NCBI GenBank assembly: GCA_047632015.1
Contig: JBLIBC010000013.1
Location: 1-22,201 of the forward strand
Reading direction: 5' to 3'
Source of the DNA: JBLIAZ01 sp047632015
GTDB lineage: Bacteria; Bacteroidota; Bacteroidia; Flavobacteriales_C; GCA-002722245
Length of the DNA: 22,201 nt
Below are positions 1 through 6,824 of the stretch, piece after piece (the stretch's first letter is position 1; every line of letters begins with the position of its first letter). The notes beneath the pieces are model-generated. The model was not told the DNA's origin, did no database searches, and saw only the letters and a program-made list of their open reading frames with translations. The translations under genes and the position numbers were made by a program.

Positions 1-1024
1 TCCATTTAATTAGGGCAAAACAAGCTATTGCTACCATAGCGATAGAAAACCAATTTCCAATATTTAATGCTTTTTGAACATCTTTCTCTTTTGCATCGTT
101 AGATGATATCTTTACAACCAGAGTCCCTACCAATGAAATAATAATTCCAACACCTGCAATCATCATCGGTAAAAGAATAATTCCAATTCCTCCAAAAGCA
201 TCCACTACAAAAGTTTTTGCTTCGATCATATCAGCAATCACATAGTTACCTAAAACCATCGCAGCTAAAACTGTTGCTACATACGAACCAAACAAATCGG
301 CTCCCATACCTGCAACATCACCAACGTTATCACCAACGTTATCAGCAATTGTCGCTGGATTTCTTGGATCATCTTCTGGAATACCTGCTTGAACTTTACC
401 TGCTAAATCAGCACCAACATCAGCTGCTTTAGTATAAATACCACCACCAACACGAGCAAAAAGCGCTATAGATTCTGCTCCTAAGGAGAAACCAGCTAAT
501 GTTTCTAATACAACCATCATGTCGTTAGTATTAGTCCATTCACCTCCCATGAATAATTGATAAAATATAATAAAGAATGCTGTAAGACCTAAAACAGCTA
601 AACCGGCAACACCAAGTCCCATTACTGTGCCACCACCGAAAGATACTTTCAAAGCATTAGGTAAACTTGTACGAGCAGCTTGCGTTGTTCTTACATTTGT
701 TTTAGTTGCAATTTTCATCCCCATATTTCCTGCATACGCAGAAAAAATAGCTCCGATAATAAAAGCCACTACAATTAGAATGTGAGTTGATTCTACAAAA
801 TAGGATACGCCTGCCAAAACTACACTGGCAACGATCACGAAAATTGTAAGGAGTCTGTATTCTGCTTTCAAGAAAGCTAAAGCTCCTTCATATATGTGAT
901 CTGAAATTTCTTTCATTACACCGTCACCGGCATCTTGTTTCATAACCCAACCTTTTTTGATGACCATATAGATCAGGCCGAAGATGGCTAAAATAATAGG
1001 TAAATAAATTGCTATTGCTTCCAT
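1..1024 (-). CDS. hppA: Membrane-bound ion-translocating pyrophosphatase (partial, C-terminus off the window)
   Basis: This enzyme hydrolyses pyrophosphate in the cytoplasmic membrane and pumps H+ and/or Na+. I translated the minus strand from the ATG at 1024: 341 codons are present and the remaining half runs off the left edge. The N-terminus has hydrophobic segments separated by short loops. Residues about 193-236 carry the family signature: GGGIYTKAADVGADLAGK, then IPEDDPRNPATIADNVGDNVGD, which holds Mg-pyrophosphate-binding acidic residues. The D-x7-K-x-E motif reads D202...K210-V-Q212, with Gln where Glu is expected. The following helix (DLFGSYVATVLAAMV) has no Glu. The residues that separate K+-dependent from K+-independent types lie in the missing half, so ion specificity cannot be read. 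A -7 promoter element lies just upstream. Family assignment is certain. Confidence 0.97.
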   Translation of the reverse strand, partial: MEAIAIYLPIILAIFGLIYMVIKKGWVMKQDAGDGVMKEISDHIYEGALAFLKAEYRLLTIFVIVASVVLAGVSYFVESTHILIVVAFIIGAIFSAYAGNMGMKIATKTNVRTTQAARTSLPNALKVSFGGGTVMGLGVAGLAVLGLTAFFIIFYQLFMGGEWTNTNDMMVVLETLAGFSLGAESIALFARVGGGIYTKAADVGADLAGKVQAGIPEDDPRNPATIADNVGDNVGDVAGMGADLFGSYVATVLAAMVLGNYVIADMIEAKTFVVDAFGGIGIILLPMMIAGVGIIISLVGTLVVKISSNDAKEKDVQKALNIGNWFSIAMVAIACFALIKW

Positions 1025-1056
1025 TTTATTTGATTTGATTTTTTATAATTAATGCC

Positions 1057-1064
1057 CAAAAGTA
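1057..1064 (-). promoter_or_regulatory. -7 promoter element for hppA
   Basis: On the minus strand this reads TACTTTTG, an exact match to the Bacteroidota -7 consensus TAnnTTTG. It ends 32 bases before the hppA ATG, leaving a short 5' leader. No clear TTG -33 element stands at the usual distance. Confidence 0.5.
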
Positions 1065-1138
1065 ATAAAACGTTAATAAATAAAAAATAATTTGTTTTTT
1101 TCATAGTTTAAGAACTTACAGGAAATCAATAAAAAGTG

Positions 1139-1146
1139 TACTTTTG
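1139..1146 (+). promoter_or_regulatory. -7 promoter element for the CBS-domain gene
   Basis: TACTTTTG matches TAnnTTTG exactly and lies 25 bases before the GTG start at 1172. It is the same octamer as the hppA element on the opposite strand, so the 147-base gap holds two divergent promoters. The -33 element is not obvious. Confidence 0.5.
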
Positions 1147-1171
1147 GTAACGAATTCAAAGACATAATTAA

Positions 1172-1834
1172 GTGATAGCAAAAGATTTAATATCGTATGA
1201 AATTCCTAGTTTGTCGTTAAGCAGCTCCTTGGAGGATGCGCTAACTGTAATGGATACGAACAAATGCAGTCATGCGGTAGTGGTGAACGATGGCGTTTAT
1301 GTAGGTCTTGTTGGTGAATCTGCTATTTGGGAAATTGATGATCACAAACAAATTATTGGCCAAGCGATAAAACAATTTATCAAACCTGCAATTGATGAAA
1401 AATCACATATTTATCAAGTTATTTCACTTGTAAATGAATTTAAAATTTCGTGCGTTCCAGTTTTTAATGAAGGAAAAGAATACTTAGGAGTAATATCATT
1501 ACAAAACTTAGCAATGAATTTTGCTGAACTAACGAATGTAAATGAGCCGGGGGGGATTTTAATTCTGGAAGTTAAAAACAGAGACTATTCTTTAGCTCAA
1601 GCCGCACAAATTGTTGAAAGTGACAATGCAAAAATATTAAGCTCCTATGTATATGGAAACAGTGATACGCTGACGCTTGAGTTGGTTTTAAAAATTAACA
1701 AAAAGGATTTATCTACTATTATAAGTGCTTTCGACAGGTACAACTACATCATTAAAGACAGCTATCACGAAAGCAGGTTTGACGAGGACATGCAAGGTCG
1801 ATACGACCAGTTCATGAATTATTTAAACTTATAG
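1172..1834 (+). CDS. CBS-domain protein with an ACT-like C-terminal part
   Basis: A 220-residue soluble protein with no signal peptide. Residues about 1-120 form a tandem CBS pair: repeat one begins at MIAKDLISYEIPSL and repeat two spans roughly IKPAIDEKSHIYQVISLVNE to GVISLQNLA. CBS pairs usually bind adenine nucleotides and act as regulatory modules. Residues about 127-200 (GGILILEVKNRDYSLAQAAQ, then LTLELVLKINKKDLSTII) have the beta-alpha-beta pattern of an ACT domain; this is my inference. The start is GTG at 1172, directly preceded by an in-frame TAA, and no other start fits. The next gene begins 6 bases after its stop, so the two are probably cotranscribed along with nadK. The ligand and regulated target are unknown. 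Confidence 0.85.
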   Translation: MIAKDLISYEIPSLSLSSSLEDALTVMDTNKCSHAVVVNDGVYVGLVGESAIWEIDDHKQIIGQAIKQFIKPAIDEKSHIYQVISLVNEFKISCVPVFNEGKEYLGVISLQNLAMNFAELTNVNEPGGILILEVKNRDYSLAQAAQIVESDNAKILSSYVYGNSDTLTLELVLKINKKDLSTIISAFDRYNYIIKDSYHESRFDEDMQGRYDQFMNYLNL

Positions 1835-1840
1835 TACTTC

Positions 1841-3202
1841 ATGAAGTATCTGATGTACGTCATATTCAGTCTGTGTTTTTTTAGCAGTCAAGCTGACATC
1901 ATCAAGGAAATTAACATTACAGGTAATAAGACGACTAAAAGGCATGTCATTACAAGGGAATTAACTTTCTTACTGAATGACACCATCGATAAAAAGGATT
2001 ATCCTGAGCACATAAAACAAAGTCAACAGAATTTACTGAACACTGCGTTGTTTAATTTTGCTACGATTAAATTCAAGGATACCCTTGAACATACGGAAGT
2101 CTCAATTGAGTTGATTGAACGCTGGTACATATGGCCTGAAATCATCCTTAAGTTTCAGGAAAGAAACTTTACGGAGTGGTTAAAGAACAAAGACTTCTCT
2201 AGAATTGATTATGGATTTTATGTGTCTCATTTCAATTTCAGGGGCAGAAAAGAAAAATTACAACTTCAATTTAAAACTGGTTTTAACAGTAAAATTGGCA
2301 TCCTTTATAAAACACCTTATTTAACGAAAAAATCTAAATCAGGGTTAAGCGTTGCTTTATCATACAATACTCAGAATGAGGTTCATACTGGAATAGACAG
2401 CCTGAACAAAATGGTTTACACTAAAGATACCGAAGGTATACTCCTGGAAAAATACAACCTCCAGTTGGAATACAACAGGAGAAGTAATTTATACACCATG
2501 CACTATTTCTTGTTCGATTATCAGGATATGAGACTAAAGAATGCACTAGTTGACATAAATGATGATTTTGTAATTGGAAAAAACAGGTTGAAATTTATGT
2601 CATTGACTTATTTATATAAAACTGATCAACGTGATTCAAAAAACTATCCTTTGAAAGGGTTTTATGCCGATGTTGAAATTAAAAAATATGGGATTGGAAT
2701 AGATCAATCCAACATAAACATTACGAGGTTCACTTCCAATTACAGAAGTTATCACTATTTGACTTCACGATGGTATTTTTCCTATGGATTATTTTCCGAA
2801 GCGTTTTCGAGTGAGGACATTCCTTTCTTTTTACAAGATGGTTTGGGGTTTAAGCACTATGTACGTAGTTATGAACCATACGTTTTATTTGGACAATTCT
2901 CTGGAACTGCCAAAATGAATTTAAAATATCAAATTTTAACTCCTAAGCTTTACACAGTGCCGTTTATTAAAACAGAAAAATTTAGCAAAGTTCATTTTGC
3001 AGTTTTTAGTAACATATTTGTGGATGCCGGATATGTTCACAATCAACTGTCCAGTTTAAAGAGACTTGACAACGAATTACTTTTAGGTACTGGAGTAGGT
3101 TTGGATTTTGTGACATTCTACGATTTAGTATGGAGGTTTGAATATTCCATAAATAAATACAAAGAGCATGGTTTTTACATTAGCTTTGTTGCCCCAATAT
3201 AA
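1841..3202 (+). CDS. Omp85-family outer-membrane protein with a single POTRA domain
   Basis: A 453-residue protein with a signal peptide (about residues 1-18, hydrophobic core YVIFSLCFFSSQA). One POTRA-type domain follows (about 19-95): IIKEINITGNKTTKRHVITR at its start and the helix before LLNTALFNFATIKF. The remaining ~350 residues are rich in alternating beta strands with many Tyr, Phe and Arg, the size of a 16-strand Omp85 barrel. DGLGFKHYVRSYEPYV carries a YVRSY motif resembling the loop-6 (V/I)RG(F/Y) of the family. BamA in this window has five POTRA domains, so this is not a second BamA. It may be a TamA-like or lineage-specific insertase or transporter. It sits between the CBS gene (6 bases) and nadK (14 bases). 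Substrate unknown. Confidence 0.75.
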   Translation: MKYLMYVIFSLCFFSSQADIIKEINITGNKTTKRHVITRELTFLLNDTIDKKDYPEHIKQSQQNLLNTALFNFATIKFKDTLEHTEVSIELIERWYIWPEIILKFQERNFTEWLKNKDFSRIDYGFYVSHFNFRGRKEKLQLQFKTGFNSKIGILYKTPYLTKKSKSGLSVALSYNTQNEVHTGIDSLNKMVYTKDTEGILLEKYNLQLEYNRRSNLYTMHYFLFDYQDMRLKNALVDINDDFVIGKNRLKFMSLTYLYKTDQRDSKNYPLKGFYADVEIKKYGIGIDQSNINITRFTSNYRSYHYLTSRWYFSYGLFSEAFSSEDIPFFLQDGLGFKHYVRSYEPYVLFGQFSGTAKMNLKYQILTPKLYTVPFIKTEKFSKVHFAVFSNIFVDAGYVHNQLSSLKRLDNELLLGTGVGLDFVTFYDLVWRFEYSINKYKEHGFYISFVAPI

Positions 3203-3216
3203 TAACCTGAGTTAAA

Positions 3217-4098
3217 ATGGTAATAGGAATTTACGGCATTCAGTTTAATCAGAAAAAAATTAAAATTTTTCAAGAATTGTTTAACTTTTTAAATGAGTTC
3301 AAACAAGTAAACACAGTATATATCCATGCGCCATTTTTAGAACTATTAAAGCAAAACATTGCTGGAATAGAAAACTTTGAAAAATTCGATTCATTGGATG
3401 AGTTAAAAAAGTTTGATTTCATGTTGTGTTTAGGCGGTGATGGGGCGATACTAGACACTTTGTGTTTAGTAAAAGACTCCGGCGTCCCAGTACTTGGTAT
3501 CAATACTGGCAGACTAGGGTTTTTATCAAGTATTTCTACAGAAGAAATTGAGAATCCATTAAAAAACGTATTAAAAGGAGAATACAGTTTGGATGCAAGA
3601 AGTATACTGAAACTGAAAAGCTCATCTAATTTATTCGGTGAACTAAATTATGCTTTAAATGAGGTGACGGTTCAGAAAAAAGACTCTTCCTCCATGATGA
3701 TAATTCACGCATATGTTGACGATGAATACCTAAACTCTTACTGGGCTGACGGATTAATAATCTCAACACCAACAGGGTCAACCGGATATAACTTAAGTTG
3801 TTCTGGGCCTATAATTATGCCCGGAAGTAATGTTTTCGTCATTACTCCTATTGCACCTCATAATCTCAATGTAAGGCCTTTGATCATTCCAAATGACAAA
3901 AAAATAAAATTAAAATTAGAAGGGAGAGGTGATGAATTTTTAGTTGCATTAGATTCTCGATCAACACCAATAAACTCCAGTGAAGAGTTAATTATAGAAA
4001 AAGGAGAGTTTCCAATGAACATTGTTCGTCCAAAAGATCACTCATTTTTATCTACTTTAAGGAACAAACTTACTTGGGGACTAGATTCAAGAAATTAA
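3217..4098 (+). CDS. nadK: NAD kinase
   Basis: Phosphorylates NAD+ to NADP+ in the cytosol. The 293-residue length is typical. The GGDG motif that binds the phosphate donor is at 73-76 (CLGGDGAILDTL). The N-E pair contacting the NAD substrate is at 148-149 (YALNEVTV). The glycine-rich conserved region DGLIISTPTGSTGY is at 178-191, followed by SGPIIMPG. The ATG at 3217 is 14 bases after the preceding stop and places the Rossmann-like first strand (VIGIYGIQF) at the N-terminus. It is the last gene of a likely three-gene unit; the next gene downstream has its own promoter. Confidence 0.97.
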   Translation: MVIGIYGIQFNQKKIKIFQELFNFLNEFKQVNTVYIHAPFLELLKQNIAGIENFEKFDSLDELKKFDFMLCLGGDGAILDTLCLVKDSGVPVLGINTGRLGFLSSISTEEIENPLKNVLKGEYSLDARSILKLKSSSNLFGELNYALNEVTVQKKDSSSMMIIHAYVDDEYLNSYWADGLIISTPTGSTGYNLSCSGPIIMPGSNVFVITPIAPHNLNVRPLIIPNDKKIKLKLEGRGDEFLVALDSRSTPINSSEELIIEKGEFPMNIVRPKDHSFLSTLRNKLTWGLDSRN

Positions 4099-4138
4099 TT
4101 TTGTTTTTGCACAGTCTGAGCTAAGTGTATTGGATTAC

Positions 4139-4169
4139 TTGTATAACAGCGGGATATAAACTATATTTG
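4139..4169 (+). promoter_or_regulatory. -33/-7 promoter for the first DUF6089 gene
   Basis: TTG at 4139-4141 and TATATTTG at 4162-4169 are separated by 20 bases, a good match to the Bacteroidota TTG-N17-23-TAnnTTTG promoter. Transcription would begin about 4175, so the ATG at 4200 is the start and an in-frame ATG at 4125 would lie outside the transcript. Confidence 0.65.
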
Positions 4170-4199
4170 CTGCTTATATCAAGTTTTACTTGGGATACT

Positions 4200-5102
4200 A
4201 TGAAAATAAAATCAATTATTCTCCTTTGTTTGGTTGTTTTACCGGCTCTTTTGAGTGCTCAGGGGAACAGGTGGAAAAGATTTCGTTATGAATTAGTGGG
4301 AGGAGTTGGAGCCACTAATTTTTTAGGTGAACTTGGGGGAGCAGATCAAATTGGAACAGATTTTTACAAAGATTTAGAATTAAAACTTACTCGTCCTGCT
4401 TTAAATCTCGGATTACGTTATAAAATCACACCTCAAACAGCTGTAAAAGCTGGATTTACCATTGGTGCAGTGGCTGGAGATGACGCGCTCACAAAGGATA
4501 TATTTAGAAGTCAAAGAAGCATACATTTTAAATCCTACATAGTTGAATTCGCAGCGCAATATGAATTTTACTTAAAAAAGGAACAAGCAGGTCACAGGTT
4601 TAGATTAAGAGGGATTAGAGGACGAAAAGCTCAAGGATTATATCCTTATGGTTTTTTCGGATTATCTGGTTTTTGGTTTAACCCTAGAGGAAAGGCGCAA
4701 GATGGGGAATGGACTTCGTTAAAAAAAATAGGGACAGAGGGACAGTACATCGCTGAAACAAGAAGACCATACAGTAGAATTTCGGTTGCTATTCCAATTG
4801 GATTAGGATTGAAATATAAAATTTCTAGAAAATTATTGATAGGCGCAGAATACGGAAAAAGAAAAACATTTACAGATTACATTGATGACACTAGTACTAC
4901 TTATTGGAATAATAGCTCTATAGAATCTGAACACGGTGCAGCTGCGGCATATTTAGCAGACCCAACTCAGGGGGCTTGGAATGGGGCTGGACCTAATCAA
5001 CAGCGTGGTGATCCTACCGATAATGATTCTTTTATGTTTTTAATTGTGACTGTTAATTACACCTTGCAAACGACAAGAGGAGGTTTACCAAAATTCCGAT
5101 AA
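4200..5102 (+). CDS. DUF6089 family outer-membrane beta-barrel protein, PorG-like
   Basis: A 300-residue protein with a clear signal peptide (MKIKSIILLCLVVLPALLSA, then Q-G). The rest is an eight-strand-type small barrel: ELVGGVGATNFLGELGG near the N-terminus, glycine- and aromatic-rich strands, and the signature RKTFTDYIDDTSTTY near residue 220. From memory, DUF6089 includes PorG, an outer-membrane component associated with the PorK/PorN ring of the type IX secretion system; a T9SS cargo protein in this window fits. The ATG at 4200 is preferred over an upstream in-frame ATG at 4125, because only 4200 gives an N-terminal signal peptide and a promoter lies between them. A strong terminator follows, so it is probably monocistronic. 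The PorG role is inference. Confidence 0.85.
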   Translation: MKIKSIILLCLVVLPALLSAQGNRWKRFRYELVGGVGATNFLGELGGADQIGTDFYKDLELKLTRPALNLGLRYKITPQTAVKAGFTIGAVAGDDALTKDIFRSQRSIHFKSYIVEFAAQYEFYLKKEQAGHRFRLRGIRGRKAQGLYPYGFFGLSGFWFNPRGKAQDGEWTSLKKIGTEGQYIAETRRPYSRISVAIPIGLGLKYKISRKLLIGAEYGKRKTFTDYIDDTSTTYWNNSSIESEHGAAAAYLADPTQGAWNGAGPNQQRGDPTDNDSFMFLIVTVNYTLQTTRGGLPKFR

Positions 5103-5121
5103 TATTCAATTCAAAGATACT

Positions 5122-5153
5122 AAAAGCCTAAACTTAAACGTTTAGGCTTTTTT
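5122..5153 (+). terminator. Rho-independent terminator after the first DUF6089 gene
   Basis: A perfect 12-base inverted repeat (AAAAGCCTAAAC / GTTTAGGCTTTT) with a 6-base loop, ending in a T run. It begins 20 bases after the stop codon and separates the two DUF6089 genes. Confidence 0.9.
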
Positions 5154-5216
5154 ATGAAACATAACTGACGCAATCAAAAACAGGAATCCTATTGATCTGG
5201 TCTTAAGGACGTAACT

Positions 5217-5933
5217 GTGAAAAAAAACATTCTTTATATTATAATATTAATTTCTGTTGCTGGTGTGGCTCAAACACCTACAACTAGTAATGAAATTGGG
5301 CTAACAGTTGGCGACTCTTATTATTTAGGGGAGCTCAATCAAACTCACTTCATTCCTTTCAATCTAGCAGGAGGATTGTTTTATCGTTACAATTACGACG
5401 ACAGAATTTCCCTTAAAACATCATTCCACTATGTACCAATTGAAGGTAGCGACAACAATTCCTCAGGTAGCTTCGAATCAATCAGGAATCAAAACTTTTC
5501 GTCTACAATATATGAATTATCCGTAACTGCAGAACTTAACTTCTTAAACTTTACCCACCTTGATCCAAAAAGTTCACTCTACACTCCTTATGCATTTCTC
5601 GGTTTTGGATATTTTTATCATGATCCAAAAACTCAGTCGGAAGGTGTAAATTATAAAAAATATCAAGCTTCAATACCTATGGGAGTGGGTTGGAAATACC
5701 GAACGGGAAAAGTGATTTTAGGCTTTGAGTGGGGAATCAGGAAAACATATACTGATTATCTCGATGACGTGAGCGGTTATTTCACCGGTCAACAAGTTAC
5801 AAGTAAAGATGGTTCAACAGGAAGTATTAGCAATTTTCAACGAGGCAATATCTACAACAAAGATTGGTTTATTTATTCAGGACTTTCACTGGCTATCAAC
5901 ATAACATCAAAGGTAGTATGCAGACAACAATAG
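5217..5933 (+). CDS. Second DUF6089-like outer-membrane protein (tandem paralogue)
   Basis: A 238-residue protein with a signal peptide (MKKNILYIIILISVAGVAQ). It shares the architecture of its upstream neighbour: an early glycine-rich strand ending YYLGELN, then barrel strands, and RKTYTDYLDDVSGYF, nearly the same as RKTFTDYIDDTSTTY upstream. It is about 60 residues shorter and lacks the basic RLRGIRGRK segment and the Ala/Gly-rich late loop. The start is GTG at 5217, the only start that leaves a complete signal peptide. I saw no good promoter in the 63 bases after the terminator, so expression may depend on read-through. A role in type IX secretion or gliding is possible but not shown. Confidence 0.75.
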   Translation: MKKNILYIIILISVAGVAQTPTTSNEIGLTVGDSYYLGELNQTHFIPFNLAGGLFYRYNYDDRISLKTSFHYVPIEGSDNNSSGSFESIRNQNFSSTIYELSVTAELNFLNFTHLDPKSSLYTPYAFLGFGYFYHDPKTQSEGVNYKKYQASIPMGVGWKYRTGKVILGFEWGIRKTYTDYLDDVSGYFTGQQVTSKDGSTGSISNFQRGNIYNKDWFIYSGLSLAINITSKVVCRQQ

Positions 5934-6017
5934 TTTCATTTCAAGATAGTAATTACTGCTCAGAAACAGATTTTGTTAAATTTCCGCAAAAGCTGAACTC
6001 ATTGCGTTTAATTTTGG

Positions 6018-6025
6018 TATTTTTG
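6018..6025 (+). promoter_or_regulatory. -7 promoter element for the uppS-bamA cluster
   Basis: TATTTTTG matches TAnnTTTG exactly, 42 bases before the uppS ATG. No TTG stands at a good distance upstream (one at 6002-6004 is too close). The 134-base gap otherwise shows nothing I can name. Confidence 0.4.
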
Positions 6026-6067
6026 TGTTCTTTTAAACGATTTTTTGACCCTTTTTTGACTGATTAA

Positions 6068-6823
6068 ATGGCTTCATTAGAAGATATCGACAAAAATAAT
6101 TTACCTAAGCACGTGGCTGTCATCATGGATGGCAATGGTAGGTGGGCAAAACTCAAAGGAAAACTTCGAATATTTGGTCACAAGAGTGGGGTTAAAACTG
6201 TAAAATCCACAATTGAAGCTGCCGCAAAGGCAAACATCAAATACATTACACTTTATGCTTTTTCAACTGAAAATTGGAACCGTCCGCAAGAAGAGGTGGA
6301 TGGGTTAATGGAATTATTAGTTAATACCATTAAAAAAGAGACTAAAACCTTGAATAAAAACAACATCCGATTACTAAGTATAGGAGACAGGAGTAAACTT
6401 CCCAATAAATGTCAATCAAAGCTGGAAGAAGCTATTCAAGAAACAAGAGACAACGACCACATGACATTGGTGCTTGCACTTAACTACAGTGCGAAATGGG
6501 AAATTATCGAAGCAACAAAAAACATAGCAACTAAGGTAAAAAATGGTGAGCTAGAAATAGATCAAATAGATGACAATCAATTTGCATCGTCTCTTTCAAC
6601 GCAAGGAATTCCTGATCCAGAGTTAATGATCAGAACTTCAGGAGAGCATAGAATAAGTAACTTTTTACTTTGGCAATTAGCATACGCTGAGCTATATTTC
6701 ACTCCAGTGATGTGGCCAGACTTTACTGAAGATCATTTTTATGATGCTATTGTTGGTTTTCAGAAAAGAGAAAGAAGGTTTGGAAAAACCAGTGAACAAT
6801 TAACAAAGGAAAAACCGAATTAA
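6068..6823 (+). CDS. uppS: Isoprenyl transferase (undecaprenyl diphosphate synthase)
   Basis: A cis-prenyltransferase that extends farnesyl diphosphate with isopentenyl units to make the C55 carrier lipid for peptidoglycan and other surface polymers. The 251-residue length is normal. VIMDGNGRWA at 18-27 carries catalytic Asp21; FSTENW is at 65-70; RTSGEHRISNF (189-199) and Glu208 in AYAELYF form the diphosphate and Mg2+ site. The conserved N-Y-G-G-R region reads NYSAKWEI, a mild variant. The next gene, bamA, starts 1 base after the stop, so the two are translationally close. The context is envelope biogenesis, with murI four genes downstream. Confidence 0.97.
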   Translation: MASLEDIDKNNLPKHVAVIMDGNGRWAKLKGKLRIFGHKSGVKTVKSTIEAAAKANIKYITLYAFSTENWNRPQEEVDGLMELLVNTIKKETKTLNKNNIRLLSIGDRSKLPNKCQSKLEEAIQETRDNDHMTLVLALNYSAKWEIIEATKNIATKVKNGELEIDQIDDNQFASSLSTQGIPDPELMIRTSGEHRISNFLLWQLAYAELYFTPVMWPDFTEDHFYDAIVGFQKRERRFGKTSEQLTKEKPN

Positions 6824-6824
6824 T

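Noticed and set aside
318..345. Tandem 12-base repeat CACCAACGTTAT in the hppA gene.
   Set aside because: It encodes the normal family motif DNVGDNVGD, so the protein sequence explains it.
1549..1555. G7 run in the CBS-domain gene, a possible phase-variable tract.
   Set aside because: The frame is intact, the tract is short, and it encodes P-G-G-I at the start of the ACT-like segment; there is no evidence of variation.
4125..4199. N-terminal extension of the first DUF6089 gene from an ATG at 4125.
   Set aside because: It would bury the signal peptide and lies across the predicted promoter at 4139-4169.
5864..6067. A 67-codon open frame between the second DUF6089 gene and uppS.
   Set aside because: It overlaps the 3' end of a real gene, contains the uppS -7 element, and the translation has no recognisable features.
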